Positions 15,526 through 22,387 of a DNA stretch of 22,387 bases are shown piece after piece. A program made the translations under genes and the position numbers. Numbering within the stretch: position 1 is the stretch's first letter; each line of letters opens with the position of its first letter. The DNA is from Planctomycetota bacterium (GTDB lineage: Bacteria > Planctomycetota > MHYJ01 > JACQXL01 > JAVHLO01): NCBI GenBank assembly GCA_031082105.1, contig JAVHLO010000011.1:1-22387 (forward strand), given 5' to 3'. Below the pieces are notes generated by a model that saw nothing but the letters and a program-made list of their open reading frames with translations, did not search any database and was not told the DNA's origin.

Positions 15526-15636
15526 GTCACAAAAGGCACAAAATACACAAAATGACGGGCAAGACAACAGTAGTCCATCACGAACAAGGCGCATTTCCGA
15601 ACCTTTGGGCCGCGATTTTGCGCCTTCTGTGCCTAT
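15526..15636. repeat. Imperfect inverted-repeat element with GGCACAAAATACACAAAAT arm
   Basis: The left part has repeated CACAAAA units (15528-15552). The right part (15615-15634) reads, on the other strand, as a related GGCACA..AA..C.CAAAAT arm matching 15 of 19 positions. The element fills the gap between the YkgJ-type gene and the dxr promoter. It is non-coding and looks like a decayed dispersed repeat. Confidence 0.55.
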
Positions 15637-15643
15637 CGGATCT

Positions 15644-17206
15644 TCAGACGGAGTCTTTTCCTGCAGGCTGGTTCCGCGCCGGAAGACACATTGCCGCGAG
15701 GAGAGTCTGGGCGCGCTCGGGCAGGGTGAGGGCGTAGATTTTCATCCGCTCGCGGAAGCTGCCCAGCGCGGTCGTCGAGCCGAAGCTCGAGTCCACGTAC
15801 CGGACGGCCCAGACAACATCTTCGTGCAGGATCCGATCGCGACCGTGGCCGAGCGCGGAGCAGCGGGCGAACCAGATAGCGGTCGATACGAGCACCATCA
15901 GAAAATAGTAACCGTCCACGTATGACTGGTCGAAGAAGAGCTCGCCGACGGCGTTCTTTCCCTCGAGCTTCGTGATGAAATACCGGTGGAGCAGCTCGGC
16001 CGATTCGACCGGCAGTTCCGAGGTTTCGAACGCACTCACGGCCCGGATGTTTACAGGCGAAGGGAGGTCTCCAAACCGGAGCTGGCCCCGGCCGAACGCG
16101 AAGCGGAGGTTGTTTTTGAGCACGGAAAATCCGAGCGCGCGGAACCGGCCGAAGAACGATTTCTTGTGGTGGCCCAGATATTCGCGGTTGAAGAAGTAGC
16201 AGAGGAACTGTCGGAAGACCAGCGTATCAGCGCGGCTCGGACTCGGCCGCGCGGTCTGGGCGTCCCGGTCTCCGGTCGGCGGCGAGTCAGCCGGCGCGTC
16301 GAGTCCGAGTGCCTTGCGGGCCTCGGCGTGTTCCGCGCGCGCGCCTTCCCAGACGAGGGCGACGAACTCGGCGAGCCGCTCCCGGCGCACCTTCTCGAGC
16401 CGCGCGGTGCTGAGCAGGTCGATGAGTCGCGCGCCGAGCAAGATGCGATCGAGAAGTTCGCGGCCCGACTTCGCCGGCCCGCCCCAGGGCGCGTCGCCCT
16501 TCCCGTCGGGCTGTGCGTGGTCCGGGGCCTGGCGCTTTCCGGCCTCGGACGCGGTGTCGCCGTCCGCCTCCGGCTCGTCGTTATCGCCTCCGCCGCGCGG
16601 CAAAGCCGACGGCGCAGCCATCCCCAGCCGCAGGGCCCTCAGCAGGTGCGATTCTATCTCGACGATCTCGCTCCACCAGAGTTTCTGCCGCCGCGTGAAG
16701 AATATCTCGCTCGTGGCAGCCGGGGCGCCGGAAGCGGGGAGCGGCCTTGACTTGCGCAGCGCCTTGACGAGACCGAGAATGTCTTCCCTTTGCGCTTCCA
16801 GCGACTGGCCGGAGCCAGCGACAACGGCCGGACAGTTGAACCTGAGCCCGACGAAAGTGCCGACGGAGGCCTCGGTGAAGGTGAACGGAAAGAACCGGCA
16901 GACGAGCGGCTTAATGTTGCCGCCGAACCGCGCGTGCATCCGGCACTTGCCCGAATCCGCTTCGAGAAAGGCGCAGGCCTTGTTCTCCTGCAGCGCGAAC
17001 CGGTACGTGCGCGGGCCGAACCAACGGTCGCGCTTTTCCCGTTCAAAGAGGACCTCGCCGGCGAGCTCGGGGAAGAGCGAGACCCAGTCGCGCGCCTTGA
17101 GCTCGGCAAACTCGCGTTCGGAGAACGTGATGTCCCACCGCTTGCAGCATTCGCCGCAAAGGGCGCAATTGAAACGCGCACCGAGAGGAAGGAGCAGGGT
17201 GGACAT
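15644..17206 (-). CDS. YkgJ-family CxxCxxCC cysteine-cluster protein with large C-terminal region
   Basis: The N-terminal 130 residues form a CxxCxxCC putative zinc/iron-chelating domain (YkgJ/FliB-related): C14-x2-C17-x2-CC (20-21) in FNCALCGECCKRW, then CAFLE, KCRMH and PLVCRFFPF with the remaining cysteines. The family is widespread and mostly uncharacterised; some members are linked to lysine methylation of flagellin. The 520-residue length is about twice the usual minimum. After a hydrophilic low-complexity insert (about 205-245, rich in Asp, Glu, Gly, Ala and Pro), a largely helical C-terminal part (about 250-510) has no recognisable motif, and a second Pro/Ser-rich insert lies near 305-325. 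The ATG start is clear because the cysteine motif sits at the expected distance, although no strong ribosome binding site precedes it. Neighbours give no functional hint. Confidence 0.85.
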   Translation of the reverse strand: MSTLLLPLGARFNCALCGECCKRWDITFSEREFAELKARDWVSLFPELAGEVLFEREKRDRWFGPRTYRFALQENKACAFLEADSGKCRMHARFGGNIKPLVCRFFPFTFTEASVGTFVGLRFNCPAVVAGSGQSLEAQREDILGLVKALRKSRPLPASGAPAATSEIFFTRRQKLWWSEIVEIESHLLRALRLGMAAPSALPRGGGDNDEPEADGDTASEAGKRQAPDHAQPDGKGDAPWGGPAKSGRELLDRILLGARLIDLLSTARLEKVRRERLAEFVALVWEGARAEHAEARKALGLDAPADSPPTGDRDAQTARPSPSRADTLVFRQFLCYFFNREYLGHHKKSFFGRFRALGFSVLKNNLRFAFGRGQLRFGDLPSPVNIRAVSAFETSELPVESAELLHRYFITKLEGKNAVGELFFDQSYVDGYYFLMVLVSTAIWFARCSALGHGRDRILHEDVVWAVRYVDSSFGSTTALGSFRERMKIYALTLPERAQTLLAAMCLPARNQPAGKDSV

Positions 17207-17275
17207 CAGGAGACCAGGAAATCAGGGGATCAGGGAATCGCGGAGCCTCGGTGTGGCGAGAACCGAGCCGCAAGC

Positions 17276-17334
17276 GTTCGTAGTGGCGACTTTTGTCGCG
17301 TGCCGACCGAACGACTGAAGTCGTTACTACGAAC
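17276..17334. repeat. GTTCGTA-ended palindromic repeat, copy 2
   Basis: This 59-bp element runs from GTTCGTAGTGGCGAC to GTTACTACGAAC. Two hairpins lie inside, GCGAC-TTTT-GTCGC and ACGACT-GA-AGTCGT. Its first 24 bases are identical in reverse complement to 10570-10593. It is intergenic, upstream of the YkgJ-type gene, and could form a composite cruciform. Confidence 0.85.
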
Positions 17335-17423
17335 ATCCATGTCCGCACCCTCACGGTCGCGGCACTGATCGGTTCCAGGACAGGCTCTTGAGCGCCGCTC
17401 CTTCCCGTTCCCTTGCCGGTCCG

Positions 17424-17459
17424 GCGCTCCGTGCCCTCTGTGTCTCTGTGGTGAAAAAG
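17424..17459. repeat. CTCTGTGTCTCTGTGGTG-type dispersed repeat fragment
   Basis: The sequence reads GCGCTCCGTGCCCTCTGTG then TCTCTGTGGTGAAAAA. This phrase resembles dispersed intergenic repeats I know from environmental bacterial genomes. It lies just beyond the stop of the anchored coiled-coil gene. There is only one copy in the window, so its status as a repeat rests on recognition rather than on comparison here. Confidence 0.4.
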
Positions 17460-17482
17460 TCCAGATCAAAGGACGCGCGGCG

Positions 17483-18676
17483 CTATTCGAACTTGAAAAT
17501 GGTCGGCGCCTGCTGCGGGTCCGCATCGGGGAAAAGGCTGCGGCACTGCGCTTCTGCCGTTGCCTGGAGTTTGAGCAGCTTCACCTGGAGCTCGAACGAC
17601 ACGTGCAGCGGCAGATCGTTTCCATACAGGCGCGAGTACGAGTAGGTCGTAGCATAGTAGTCCTTGACGTACTGGTCGGCCACCTGACCGAGCGCCGTGG
17701 CCTGCGTCGGGTCGGCCCCGTAGGCGCCCTGCCAGTACTGGGTCAGCGCCGCCGTTGCGTCCTCTTCCGTCGCGGCCTTGAAGGTCTTCGACGACAGCTC
17801 CTGGCCGTAGAAGATATCGTTGTCCATCGCGGAGCTGTACGACGAGTACTGGGAAGCCGACAGGTTGGACCGGAGCCATTCGGCGAACCGCAGTTCCCGC
17901 TCCGCGCTGGAGATGAGCCGGTCGAAGCTTGCGGGGCCGGCGGCGGTCTCCGCCGGCGGCGCGTAGGTCTCTGCCGCGCGCTCCGCCTTCATCCATTCGA
18001 AGAGCGTGCCGCGCTGGGCGTCGGTCAGTTCCGCGCCCATGCCCTTGAGGTATGCTGGCAGGAACCGTTGCAGGACGAGCTCGTTGTCCCAGACCGCCCA
18101 GATGTTTTCTTCGCCGAGCAGTTCCGCGATCTGCGCGATGGAGACGTTGATCTTCGATAGCTCCATGAGCAGGGCCGGATCGAAGACGGGTTGCTTGCCG
18201 TTCTTGCGCGCGTCGCGGTTCAGCTTGATCCAGTCATGGATGGCGTCGGTCATCTTGTCCCAGTCGAGCTTGTCCAGCAGTTCGTTCAGCTTCCTTTGTT
18301 TTTCGGCCTCCGGGTCCTCCGGTACGGCGGCTGCGTCGGCGTCCGGTTTGATGTCTGCCTCGGCGGGCGGCTTCGGTGCGGTGTCGGAACCCGCATCGGC
18401 CGCGGCCTCCAGCTCGCGCAGGCGCGACTCGAGCGCGGCCATCTCGGCGCGGGTCCGCGCGAGCTCGGCCTCGGCCGACTCAAGCCTGCGCTCCTTTGCA
18501 CGCCAGGAAGAGACCATCTGCGGCGAGACGTCCAGCTTCTGACCGTCGTTCAGCGTGACTACCGAGCCGTCCTTGCGCGGTATCGTTCCACCGAGGGCGA
18601 TAAAGAGCACGGAGACGCCGATGCCGAACAGTATTGAGCCCGCAACCAGCAGGATGCCGCGAGAGCGACGTTCCAT
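17483..18676 (-). CDS. Membrane-anchored coiled-coil protein of unknown function
   Basis: I do not recognise the family. The 397-residue product has a basic N-terminus, one hydrophobic helix (about 8-29, LLVAGSILFGIGVSVLFIAL) acting as signal anchor, a predicted coiled coil (about 55-93, heptad-like RRLESAEAELARTRAEMAALESRLRE split over two turns), an acidic Pro/Ala-rich spacer (about 94-125), then a long helical domain rich in Trp, Tyr and acidic residues to the end. No catalytic motif is visible. An export-anchored scaffold or a stalk-like periplasmic protein is plausible. The start is well supported by GGAGGAG six nt before the ATG. A terminator-like hairpin upstream separates it from the TIM-barrel gene, so it probably has its own promoter. 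Confidence 0.8.
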   Translation of the reverse strand: MERRSRGILLVAGSILFGIGVSVLFIALGGTIPRKDGSVVTLNDGQKLDVSPQMVSSWRAKERRLESAEAELARTRAEMAALESRLRELEAAADAGSDTAPKPPAEADIKPDADAAAVPEDPEAEKQRKLNELLDKLDWDKMTDAIHDWIKLNRDARKNGKQPVFDPALLMELSKINVSIAQIAELLGEENIWAVWDNELVLQRFLPAYLKGMGAELTDAQRGTLFEWMKAERAAETYAPPAETAAGPASFDRLISSAERELRFAEWLRSNLSASQYSSYSSAMDNDIFYGQELSSKTFKAATEEDATAALTQYWQGAYGADPTQATALGQVADQYVKDYYATTYSYSRLYGNDLPLHVSFELQVKLLKLQATAEAQCRSLFPDADPQQAPTIFKFE

Positions 18677-18789
18677 TGAATCTCCTCCGGAGACACGGAC
18701 GTTGTAGTCACGAAACGGGCCACAGGGACCAGAAACGACGCAAATACGCGAAGACTCGCGAAGTCCGGGCCACAGAGTGCGGCAGAAAG

Positions 18790-18824
18790 AAAAAAGCGCC
18801 GTCGCCGCTTCGCTCTGCCGGCGC
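18790..18824 (-). terminator. Terminator-like hairpin after the TIM-barrel gene
   Basis: On the minus strand GCGCC (plus 18820-18824) pairs with GGCGC (18796-18800) around a GC-rich interior, and TTTTTT (18790-18795) follows directly. It begins about 15 nt after the stop of the gene ending at 18840. Stem length is modest but the T run is good. It would end the epimerase/membrane protein/TIM-barrel transcript. Confidence 0.5.
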
Positions 18825-18839
18825 GCTCCAAAAAACCGG

Positions 18840-19610
18840 CTATCTCCTGCGCGGCGGGTACAACTTGCGCAGGTGGTCCAGCGTCTCGCGTATCTCCGTG
18901 GTGGACGCCAGACCGACCGTTAGCCCGTGCACCTGGTTCTTCAAGAAACCAAAGGCCTCGTGGACCGGGATCGTCCCGGCGGCGAGCGTCTTCATCGCGA
19001 AGACCTTGCAGCCGGCCTTCCTGGCGGCCGCGACCGCTTCGATCGTCATCTCCTGCGACGGGCGCATGAAAATGCCGCTCTTGTTGAAGGGAGAGAGGAT
19101 GACGTCCACGTTCGGGATCTTTACGGCCTTTTCTATGATGATGCCCGGGTTGTGGGTGGCCACGCCCGTGATCATCTTCGGAAAGCGTTCGCGTATCATC
19201 TTGAGGTGTCGATCGATTCCGGCGAAGTTCTTGTCGGTATACGCGCCGTGGATGAGCAGGCACTGCGGATTCAGGCGCGCGACGTCCGCGATCTCCGCCT
19301 GAAGGTCACCGAGCCCGACGGTAGCGAGCACGAAAATGGGGATGTTTGTCTTCTCAACCGTGCGCTCGACCGCCCGGACAAGCGCCGGGTAGGCGATGAG
19401 CTGGACGGCGTTGCAGCCCAGCTTGAACCCCTCTTCGAGGACGGGGACGATATTGTCGGGGTTCTCGTAGAAATGCTGGTGGTAGAAATACGACTTATCC
19501 CCGAACTGCCCGGCCCCGATGAACGGCGACGTGCCGAGCAGCACGCTGGGAAAGACCTCGTGACGCACCCGAACAGTGCCGAACCGGTAGTGGCGGAGGA
19601 AGTTCTTCAT
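18840..19610 (-). CDS. TIM-barrel protein, aldo/keto reductase-like, function unknown
   Basis: The 256-residue product reads as an alternating beta/alpha barrel: VLLGTSPFIGAGQF, AVQLIAYPAL, IFVLATVGL, CLLIHGAYTD, ITGVATHNPG, VDVILSPFN, KVFAMKTLAAG, GLTVGLASTTEI. The last two strands (MKTLAAGTIPVHEAF, then GLTVGLASTTEIRETLDHL) resemble the C-terminal strands of aldo/keto reductases, where this region binds the NADPH phosphate. The Asp-Tyr-Lys-His catalytic tetrad is not obvious, so a reductase role is not shown; an aldolase-type or metal-dependent barrel is equally possible. It is shorter than classical reductases (about 320 residues). It lies 82 nt downstream of the proline-rich membrane protein gene, across a purine-rich tract. 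The ATG at 19610 is the first in frame, with a weak ribosome binding site. Confidence 0.75.
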   Translation of the reverse strand: MKNFLRHYRFGTVRVRHEVFPSVLLGTSPFIGAGQFGDKSYFYHQHFYENPDNIVPVLEEGFKLGCNAVQLIAYPALVRAVERTVEKTNIPIFVLATVGLGDLQAEIADVARLNPQCLLIHGAYTDKNFAGIDRHLKMIRERFPKMITGVATHNPGIIIEKAVKIPNVDVILSPFNKSGIFMRPSQEMTIEAVAAARKAGCKVFAMKTLAAGTIPVHEAFGFLKNQVHGLTVGLASTTEIRETLDHLRKLYPPRRR

Positions 19611-19612
19611 AC

Positions 19613-19680
19613 AAGAAAAGCGAAAAGCGAGAAACGAAAAGCAAGGGGCAAAGAGCAGAGAGCAAAGGGCAAAAAACAGG
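19613..19680. repeat. Purine-rich low-complexity tract with GAAAAGC and GCAAAGA units
   Basis: Nearly all bases on the plus strand are A or G, interrupted by single C residues, as repeated units GAAAAGCGA, GAAACGAAAAGCAA and GAGCAAAGGGCAAA. It sits directly upstream of the TIM-barrel ATG, so that transcript would start with a pyrimidine-rich leader. It appears to be a degenerate short tandem repeat. Confidence 0.6.
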
Positions 19681-19692
19681 AACCGGCAGTGT

Positions 19693-21282
19693 TCAGCGTT
19701 CCAGGCGCAACGCGTCGAAATAGGCCTTGATGAGCCTGTGGTCGCGCTCCGAGATCAACCCGCGGCGGAGAGCGTCATCAACTGTCCGGGCATATTTTTC
19801 ATAGGAGACGCGCGCGGGCGGTTTCGCTCCCGCGTCTTCGGGCGGAGGCGTTGTCTTTTCCGGCACGTCGGGCGCGGGCTGTTCTTCCATTGCAGCGGTC
19901 TTGGTCGCGCCGTCGCCGAACAGCGGCTCCACATAGAACGGCTTTGGCGTGCTAGGCACTCGCTCGGGATCGCCGAATGGCGGCGGCGAATCGACAGGCG
20001 CGTCGTCGCCCGGCCGGGAATGCGGGTCGGCGCCGTCCGGGTCCGGCGGTTGCGGCGGGATCGGCTGGAGCGGGATCTGCGGCTGGTCCTCGGGCGGCTC
20101 CTTGGCCGGCGGGGTCCGGTCCGCCGCCTCCGAAGGCGGTGGCGGGTTCTGGCCGGACGTGTCCGGCGGTGGCGGGTTCTGGCCGGACGTGTCCGGCGGC
20201 GGCGGGTTCTGGCCGGACGTGTCCGGCGGCGGCGGAGTATTCCCCGCACCGCCCGCGCCCGCGTCGGACTCTGAGGGGAGCCCGCCCTCTTCGACGATGA
20301 TCTTGCCCGGCGCGTAGGCCGACGCGGTCTCGCGCGAGGTCTTCGCCTCGCCGCAGACATAGTAAATCCCGGCAGGCACGGCGGACGTATCCCAGTCGAG
20401 GGTCCCCTGAGGCGGCAACAGGATTCCCACAGGAGAGAGCAGCCCGTTGGCGAACGATTTATCGGGATCGACTCCAAGCCAGACGATCAAGGAATCGTCG
20501 GGCGATCCGCCCGCGCTCCACGCGATCCGCACAGCGCGCCCTCGCGCAACCGTGACGGTCTGGGCGGGTTCCGTGATTACCAAGGACAACTTCTTCCTAA
20601 CCACGTCTTGAGGCGCGGTCGCCTCCCTTGCGTCATTGCGATCCTGCTTGTTGTCCGTCGCGGACGCTGCTCCACCGCGGGGCGCGCCCGCAGTCGGGCC
20701 GGATATCGTTGCGCCGCGATCCGGGCCGGCCGGGGTTGCGGCGCCGCGCGTGTTCCACGCGAGACCGAGCATTGCCCAGGCGGCGGCGGCAAGGGCGAAG
20801 ACAAGTGTCCAACGCCGGCCGATACGCGGAAGCGAAAATACGGACGAGGCCGGTGTCGAGCCGAATCGCGAGACGGTCTCCCGCTGCAGCTCGCCGACCA
20901 GCGTGGATCGGAGCGGGCCCGCGTCCTGGACGGGAGAGGACTCCGGACACAACTCGGAACAGGTCAAGAGCCGGTCTTCCGTGCCTGCCGAATCGTCGAC
21001 CAGCTTTGCAACCGCGTAGCGCGGGGGCCGTCCGGCCCAGGCGACAAGCGCGCCAAAAAAGAGCGAGAGCGCGAACGTCCCCGCAAGAAGGCAGAGGGCA
21101 ATGCGCGGGCCGGAAAGCGCCGGCGCGCGCTCCTGCAGGGCGGCGACGAGGTTGGAAAAGAGCACTGCCACCGCAACGGCGAACGACAGGTAGAAGAGAA
21201 TGGACGCACCGCGGTCGAAGGCCCGCACGAACAGGTATCTGCGGGAGAAACGGCGAACAATCTCTGAAACCGGGTCTCTCAC
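19693..21282 (-). CDS. Proline-rich, three-helix membrane protein (DUF4175-like N-terminus)
   Basis: The 529-residue product starts with GTG. It has two hydrophobic helices (about 27-48 and 60-83), a cytoplasmic stretch containing KLVDDSAGTEDRLLTCSEL (93-111) that resembles the 'L..GDRL.TA.EL' segment of DUF4175-type proteins, and a third helix (about 158-176). Beyond it a probably extracytoplasmic part has a beta-rich domain (about 230-330), a proline-rich disordered region with three tandem PPPPDTSGQN units, and a short helical C-terminus (YEKYARTVDDALRRGLIS...). The role is unknown. Similar proteins sit in operons with von Willebrand factor A and MoxR-type genes, none of which is here. The start lies 3 nt after the epimerase stop with GAAGG upstream, so translational coupling is likely. 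Confidence 0.8.
   Translation of the reverse strand: MRDPVSEIVRRFSRRYLFVRAFDRGASILFYLSFAVAVAVLFSNLVAALQERAPALSGPRIALCLLAGTFALSLFFGALVAWAGRPPRYAVAKLVDDSAGTEDRLLTCSELCPESSPVQDAGPLRSTLVGELQRETVSRFGSTPASSVFSLPRIGRRWTLVFALAAAAWAMLGLAWNTRGAATPAGPDRGATISGPTAGAPRGGAASATDNKQDRNDAREATAPQDVVRKKLSLVITEPAQTVTVARGRAVRIAWSAGGSPDDSLIVWLGVDPDKSFANGLLSPVGILLPPQGTLDWDTSAVPAGIYYVCGEAKTSRETASAYAPGKIIVEEGGLPSESDAGAGGAGNTPPPPDTSGQNPPPPDTSGQNPPPPDTSGQNPPPPSEAADRTPPAKEPPEDQPQIPLQPIPPQPPDPDGADPHSRPGDDAPVDSPPPFGDPERVPSTPKPFYVEPLFGDGATKTAAMEEQPAPDVPEKTTPPPEDAGAKPPARVSYEKYARTVDDALRRGLISERDHRLIKAYFDALRLER
20135..20224 (-). repeat. Three tandem 30-bp units coding PPPPDTSGQN
   Basis: Units at 20135-20164, 20165-20194 and 20195-20224 are nearly identical (one visible T/C difference). 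A partial fourth follows to 20236. Because 30 is a multiple of three, copy number can change by slippage without breaking the frame. They lie in the disordered proline-rich region of the 529-residue membrane protein. Confidence 0.92.
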
Positions 21283-21285
21283 GGG

Positions 21286-22224
21286 CTAAGCCTTCAACGC
21301 CGCAATGGTCAGCCTCAAGCCTTCCTCGAACGCGACCGCGGGTTCATACCCCAGACGCGCACGGGCGAGCGATATGTCCGCGAACGAATGTCGGATGTCC
21401 CCCGGCCGTGGCGCAACGCGCTCGGACCGCGGCGTGGTCCCCAGCAGGGAACAGACGGACTTCACAAGCTGGTTTACCGTGATGGGGCCCCCGCAAGCGA
21501 CGTTGAAGACGCCGCCAGCCGCGTCGGCCGCGGCCGCGGCTCCGCAGAAGGAGTCCACCACGTTCGAAACGAAGGTGAAATCGCGCGACTGCTCGCCGTC
21601 ACCGTATACCGTGGGCCTTGCGTCGTTCCGGACCGCGGCGATGAAACGGGGGATCGCCGCGGCATACTGCGAGGTCGGATCCTGCCTCGGACCGAAGACA
21701 TTGAACAACCGCAACGAAACCGTCTCGAGGCCGAAAAGCTTCCAGAAGGCGAAACAGTAGGTCTCGCCAGCCAGCTTGGAGACCCCGTACGGGGATATCG
21801 GCATCGGCAGCATCGACTCTTTCTTCGGCAGGGTAGGTGACTCGCCATACACGGAAGAGGAGCTGGCGAAAACGAATCGTTTCACGCCCAATTGCCGCGC
21901 GTTCCAGAGCAACTGGAGAGTGCCCTCAACATTGACCCTGTTTGTCTCGATCGGATCCTCCACCGAGCGCGCCACCGATGGAATCGCCGCGAGATGGAAG
22001 ACCGCCTTGGCCCCTTCCATTGCGTGCCGGACGGCCGCGGGGTCACAGATGGAGCCTTCAATCAGGTCGACTCGGTCGAGGAGGTGCGCGATATTCGCGC
22101 GCCGGCCCGTCGACAGGTCGTCCAGCACCCGAACAGCCTTGCCGGGCCCGCCGTCCCGGACAAGCCGCTCGACAAGGTGCGAGCCGATGAAACCGGCCCC
22201 ACCAGTAACAAGATAACTATCCAT
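21286..22224 (-). CDS. NAD-dependent nucleotide-sugar epimerase/dehydratase (extended SDR)
   Basis: The enzyme belongs to the extended short-chain dehydrogenase family that epimerises or dehydrates UDP- or dTDP-sugars for polysaccharide and glycoprotein synthesis. Of 312 residues, GGAGFIG (8-14) binds NAD, DDLSTG (35-40) fits the adenosine-ribose region, and the active site has SSSSVYG (121-127) with Y146-x3-K150 in SPYGVSK. FNVFGPRQDP and the late RPGDIRHSFAD segment are typical of UDP-glucose/UDP-GlcNAc 4-epimerases of the WbpP/Gne group. Exact substrate specificity cannot be read from sequence. The ATG at 22224 gives the family's normal N-terminus; a TTG at 22254 is less likely. A good promoter lies 42-70 nt upstream. 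The stop is 3 nt from the next gene's GTG. Confidence 0.93.
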   Translation of the reverse strand: MDSYLVTGGAGFIGSHLVERLVRDGGPGKAVRVLDDLSTGRRANIAHLLDRVDLIEGSICDPAAVRHAMEGAKAVFHLAAIPSVARSVEDPIETNRVNVEGTLQLLWNARQLGVKRFVFASSSSVYGESPTLPKKESMLPMPISPYGVSKLAGETYCFAFWKLFGLETVSLRLFNVFGPRQDPTSQYAAAIPRFIAAVRNDARPTVYGDGEQSRDFTFVSNVVDSFCGAAAAADAAGGVFNVACGGPITVNQLVKSVCSLLGTTPRSERVAPRPGDIRHSFADISLARARLGYEPAVAFEEGLRLTIAALKA

Positions 22225-22265
22225 GCATTCCGAGGAGAAATACTCGAAACTCAAAGAAGTCTTAC

Positions 22266-22294
22266 ATGATATCCAAAAGCCTCTTGGAAGTCAA
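22266..22294 (-). promoter_or_regulatory. Good sigma-70-type promoter for the epimerase operon
   Basis: On the minus strand, TTGACT (plus 22289-22294) is followed after 17 nt by TATCAT (22266-22271), each 5/6 to consensus. The expected transcript start near 22259 leaves a leader of about 35 nt before the ATG. The surrounding DNA is AT-richer than the genes, as expected for a promoter. Confidence 0.65.
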
Positions 22295-22355
22295 GGCTTA
22301 GTTTTGTGGAAAAAAGAGGGTTTCGGCGCTGGGCGCGGTCAGGGGGGCTATCGTA

Positions 22356-22385
22356 AGACAGGTCGAACAGGTCCGACAGGCCAGA
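22356..22385. repeat. Short tandem AGGTCNGAC-like repeat at window end
   Basis: The sequence shows three successive near-copies of a 9-10 nt unit: ACAGGTCGA, ACAGGTCCG and ACAGGCCAG, each followed by AC. The array may continue past the window end, so its true length is unknown. It lies upstream of the epimerase promoter. Confidence 0.5.
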
Positions 22386-22387
22386 CT

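Noticed and set aside
20135..20224. CRISPR-like array
   Set aside because: The units are contiguous without unique spacers and code for a proline-rich peptide.

Overview
This is a bacterial chromosomal window, clearly GC-rich, with short intergenic gaps. It holds two tRNA genes, twelve protein-coding genes and an unusually dense scatter of short palindromic or inverted repeats of several families. RseP with PDZ domains, Dxr (MEP isoprenoid pathway) and a lone DnaA indicate a free-living bacterium. The giant acyl-CoA dehydratase activase-related protein, a radical SAM/SPASM protein and a CxxCxxCC metal-binding protein suggest an anaerobic or low-oxygen lifestyle. The ABC-2/CPBP fusion, the small WW-ending HEAT-like protein and the repeat types recall environmental genomes of the Planctomycetes/PVC-like kind. 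The phylum cannot be fixed from the sequence alone.

Layout. 1-159: tRNA-Ala(GGC) and tRNA-Glu(TTC) on the plus strand. 160-722: no convincing gene, but an AT-rich patch with a tandem nonamer. 723-2114 (minus): dnaA, with a candidate promoter in the divergent gap up to 2425. 2426-3265 (plus): an orphan OppF/DppF-type ABC ATPase. 3361-5535 (minus): an ABC-2 permease fused to a CPBP protease-like domain. 5827-10470 (minus): a 1547-residue activase-related protein with two BadF/HgdC-type ATPase domains followed by DUF2229/HgdB-like regions. Repeat-derived sequence forms three of its linkers. 10643-12183 (plus): a small anchored HEAT-like protein and a radical SAM/SPASM protein. 12180-22224 (minus): rseP, dxr, a YkgJ-type protein, an anchored coiled-coil protein, a TIM-barrel protein, a proline-rich membrane protein and a nucleotide-sugar epimerase. 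The strongest promoter candidates precede the activase and the epimerase.

How genes relate. The epimerase and the proline-rich membrane protein are separated by 3 nt and are very likely co-transcribed. The TIM-barrel gene may belong to the same unit, which then meets a terminator-like hairpin. dxr and rseP are same-strand neighbours, but a long perfect inverted repeat followed by a T tract (read on their strand) lies between them and may attenuate read-through. Radical SAM and rseP converge with stop codons overlapping in a shared CTAG.

Most notable observation: at least three families of normally intergenic palindromic repeat have become in-frame linker sequence in one gene, the activase. 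I found no CRISPR array, phage, transposase or clear defence system.
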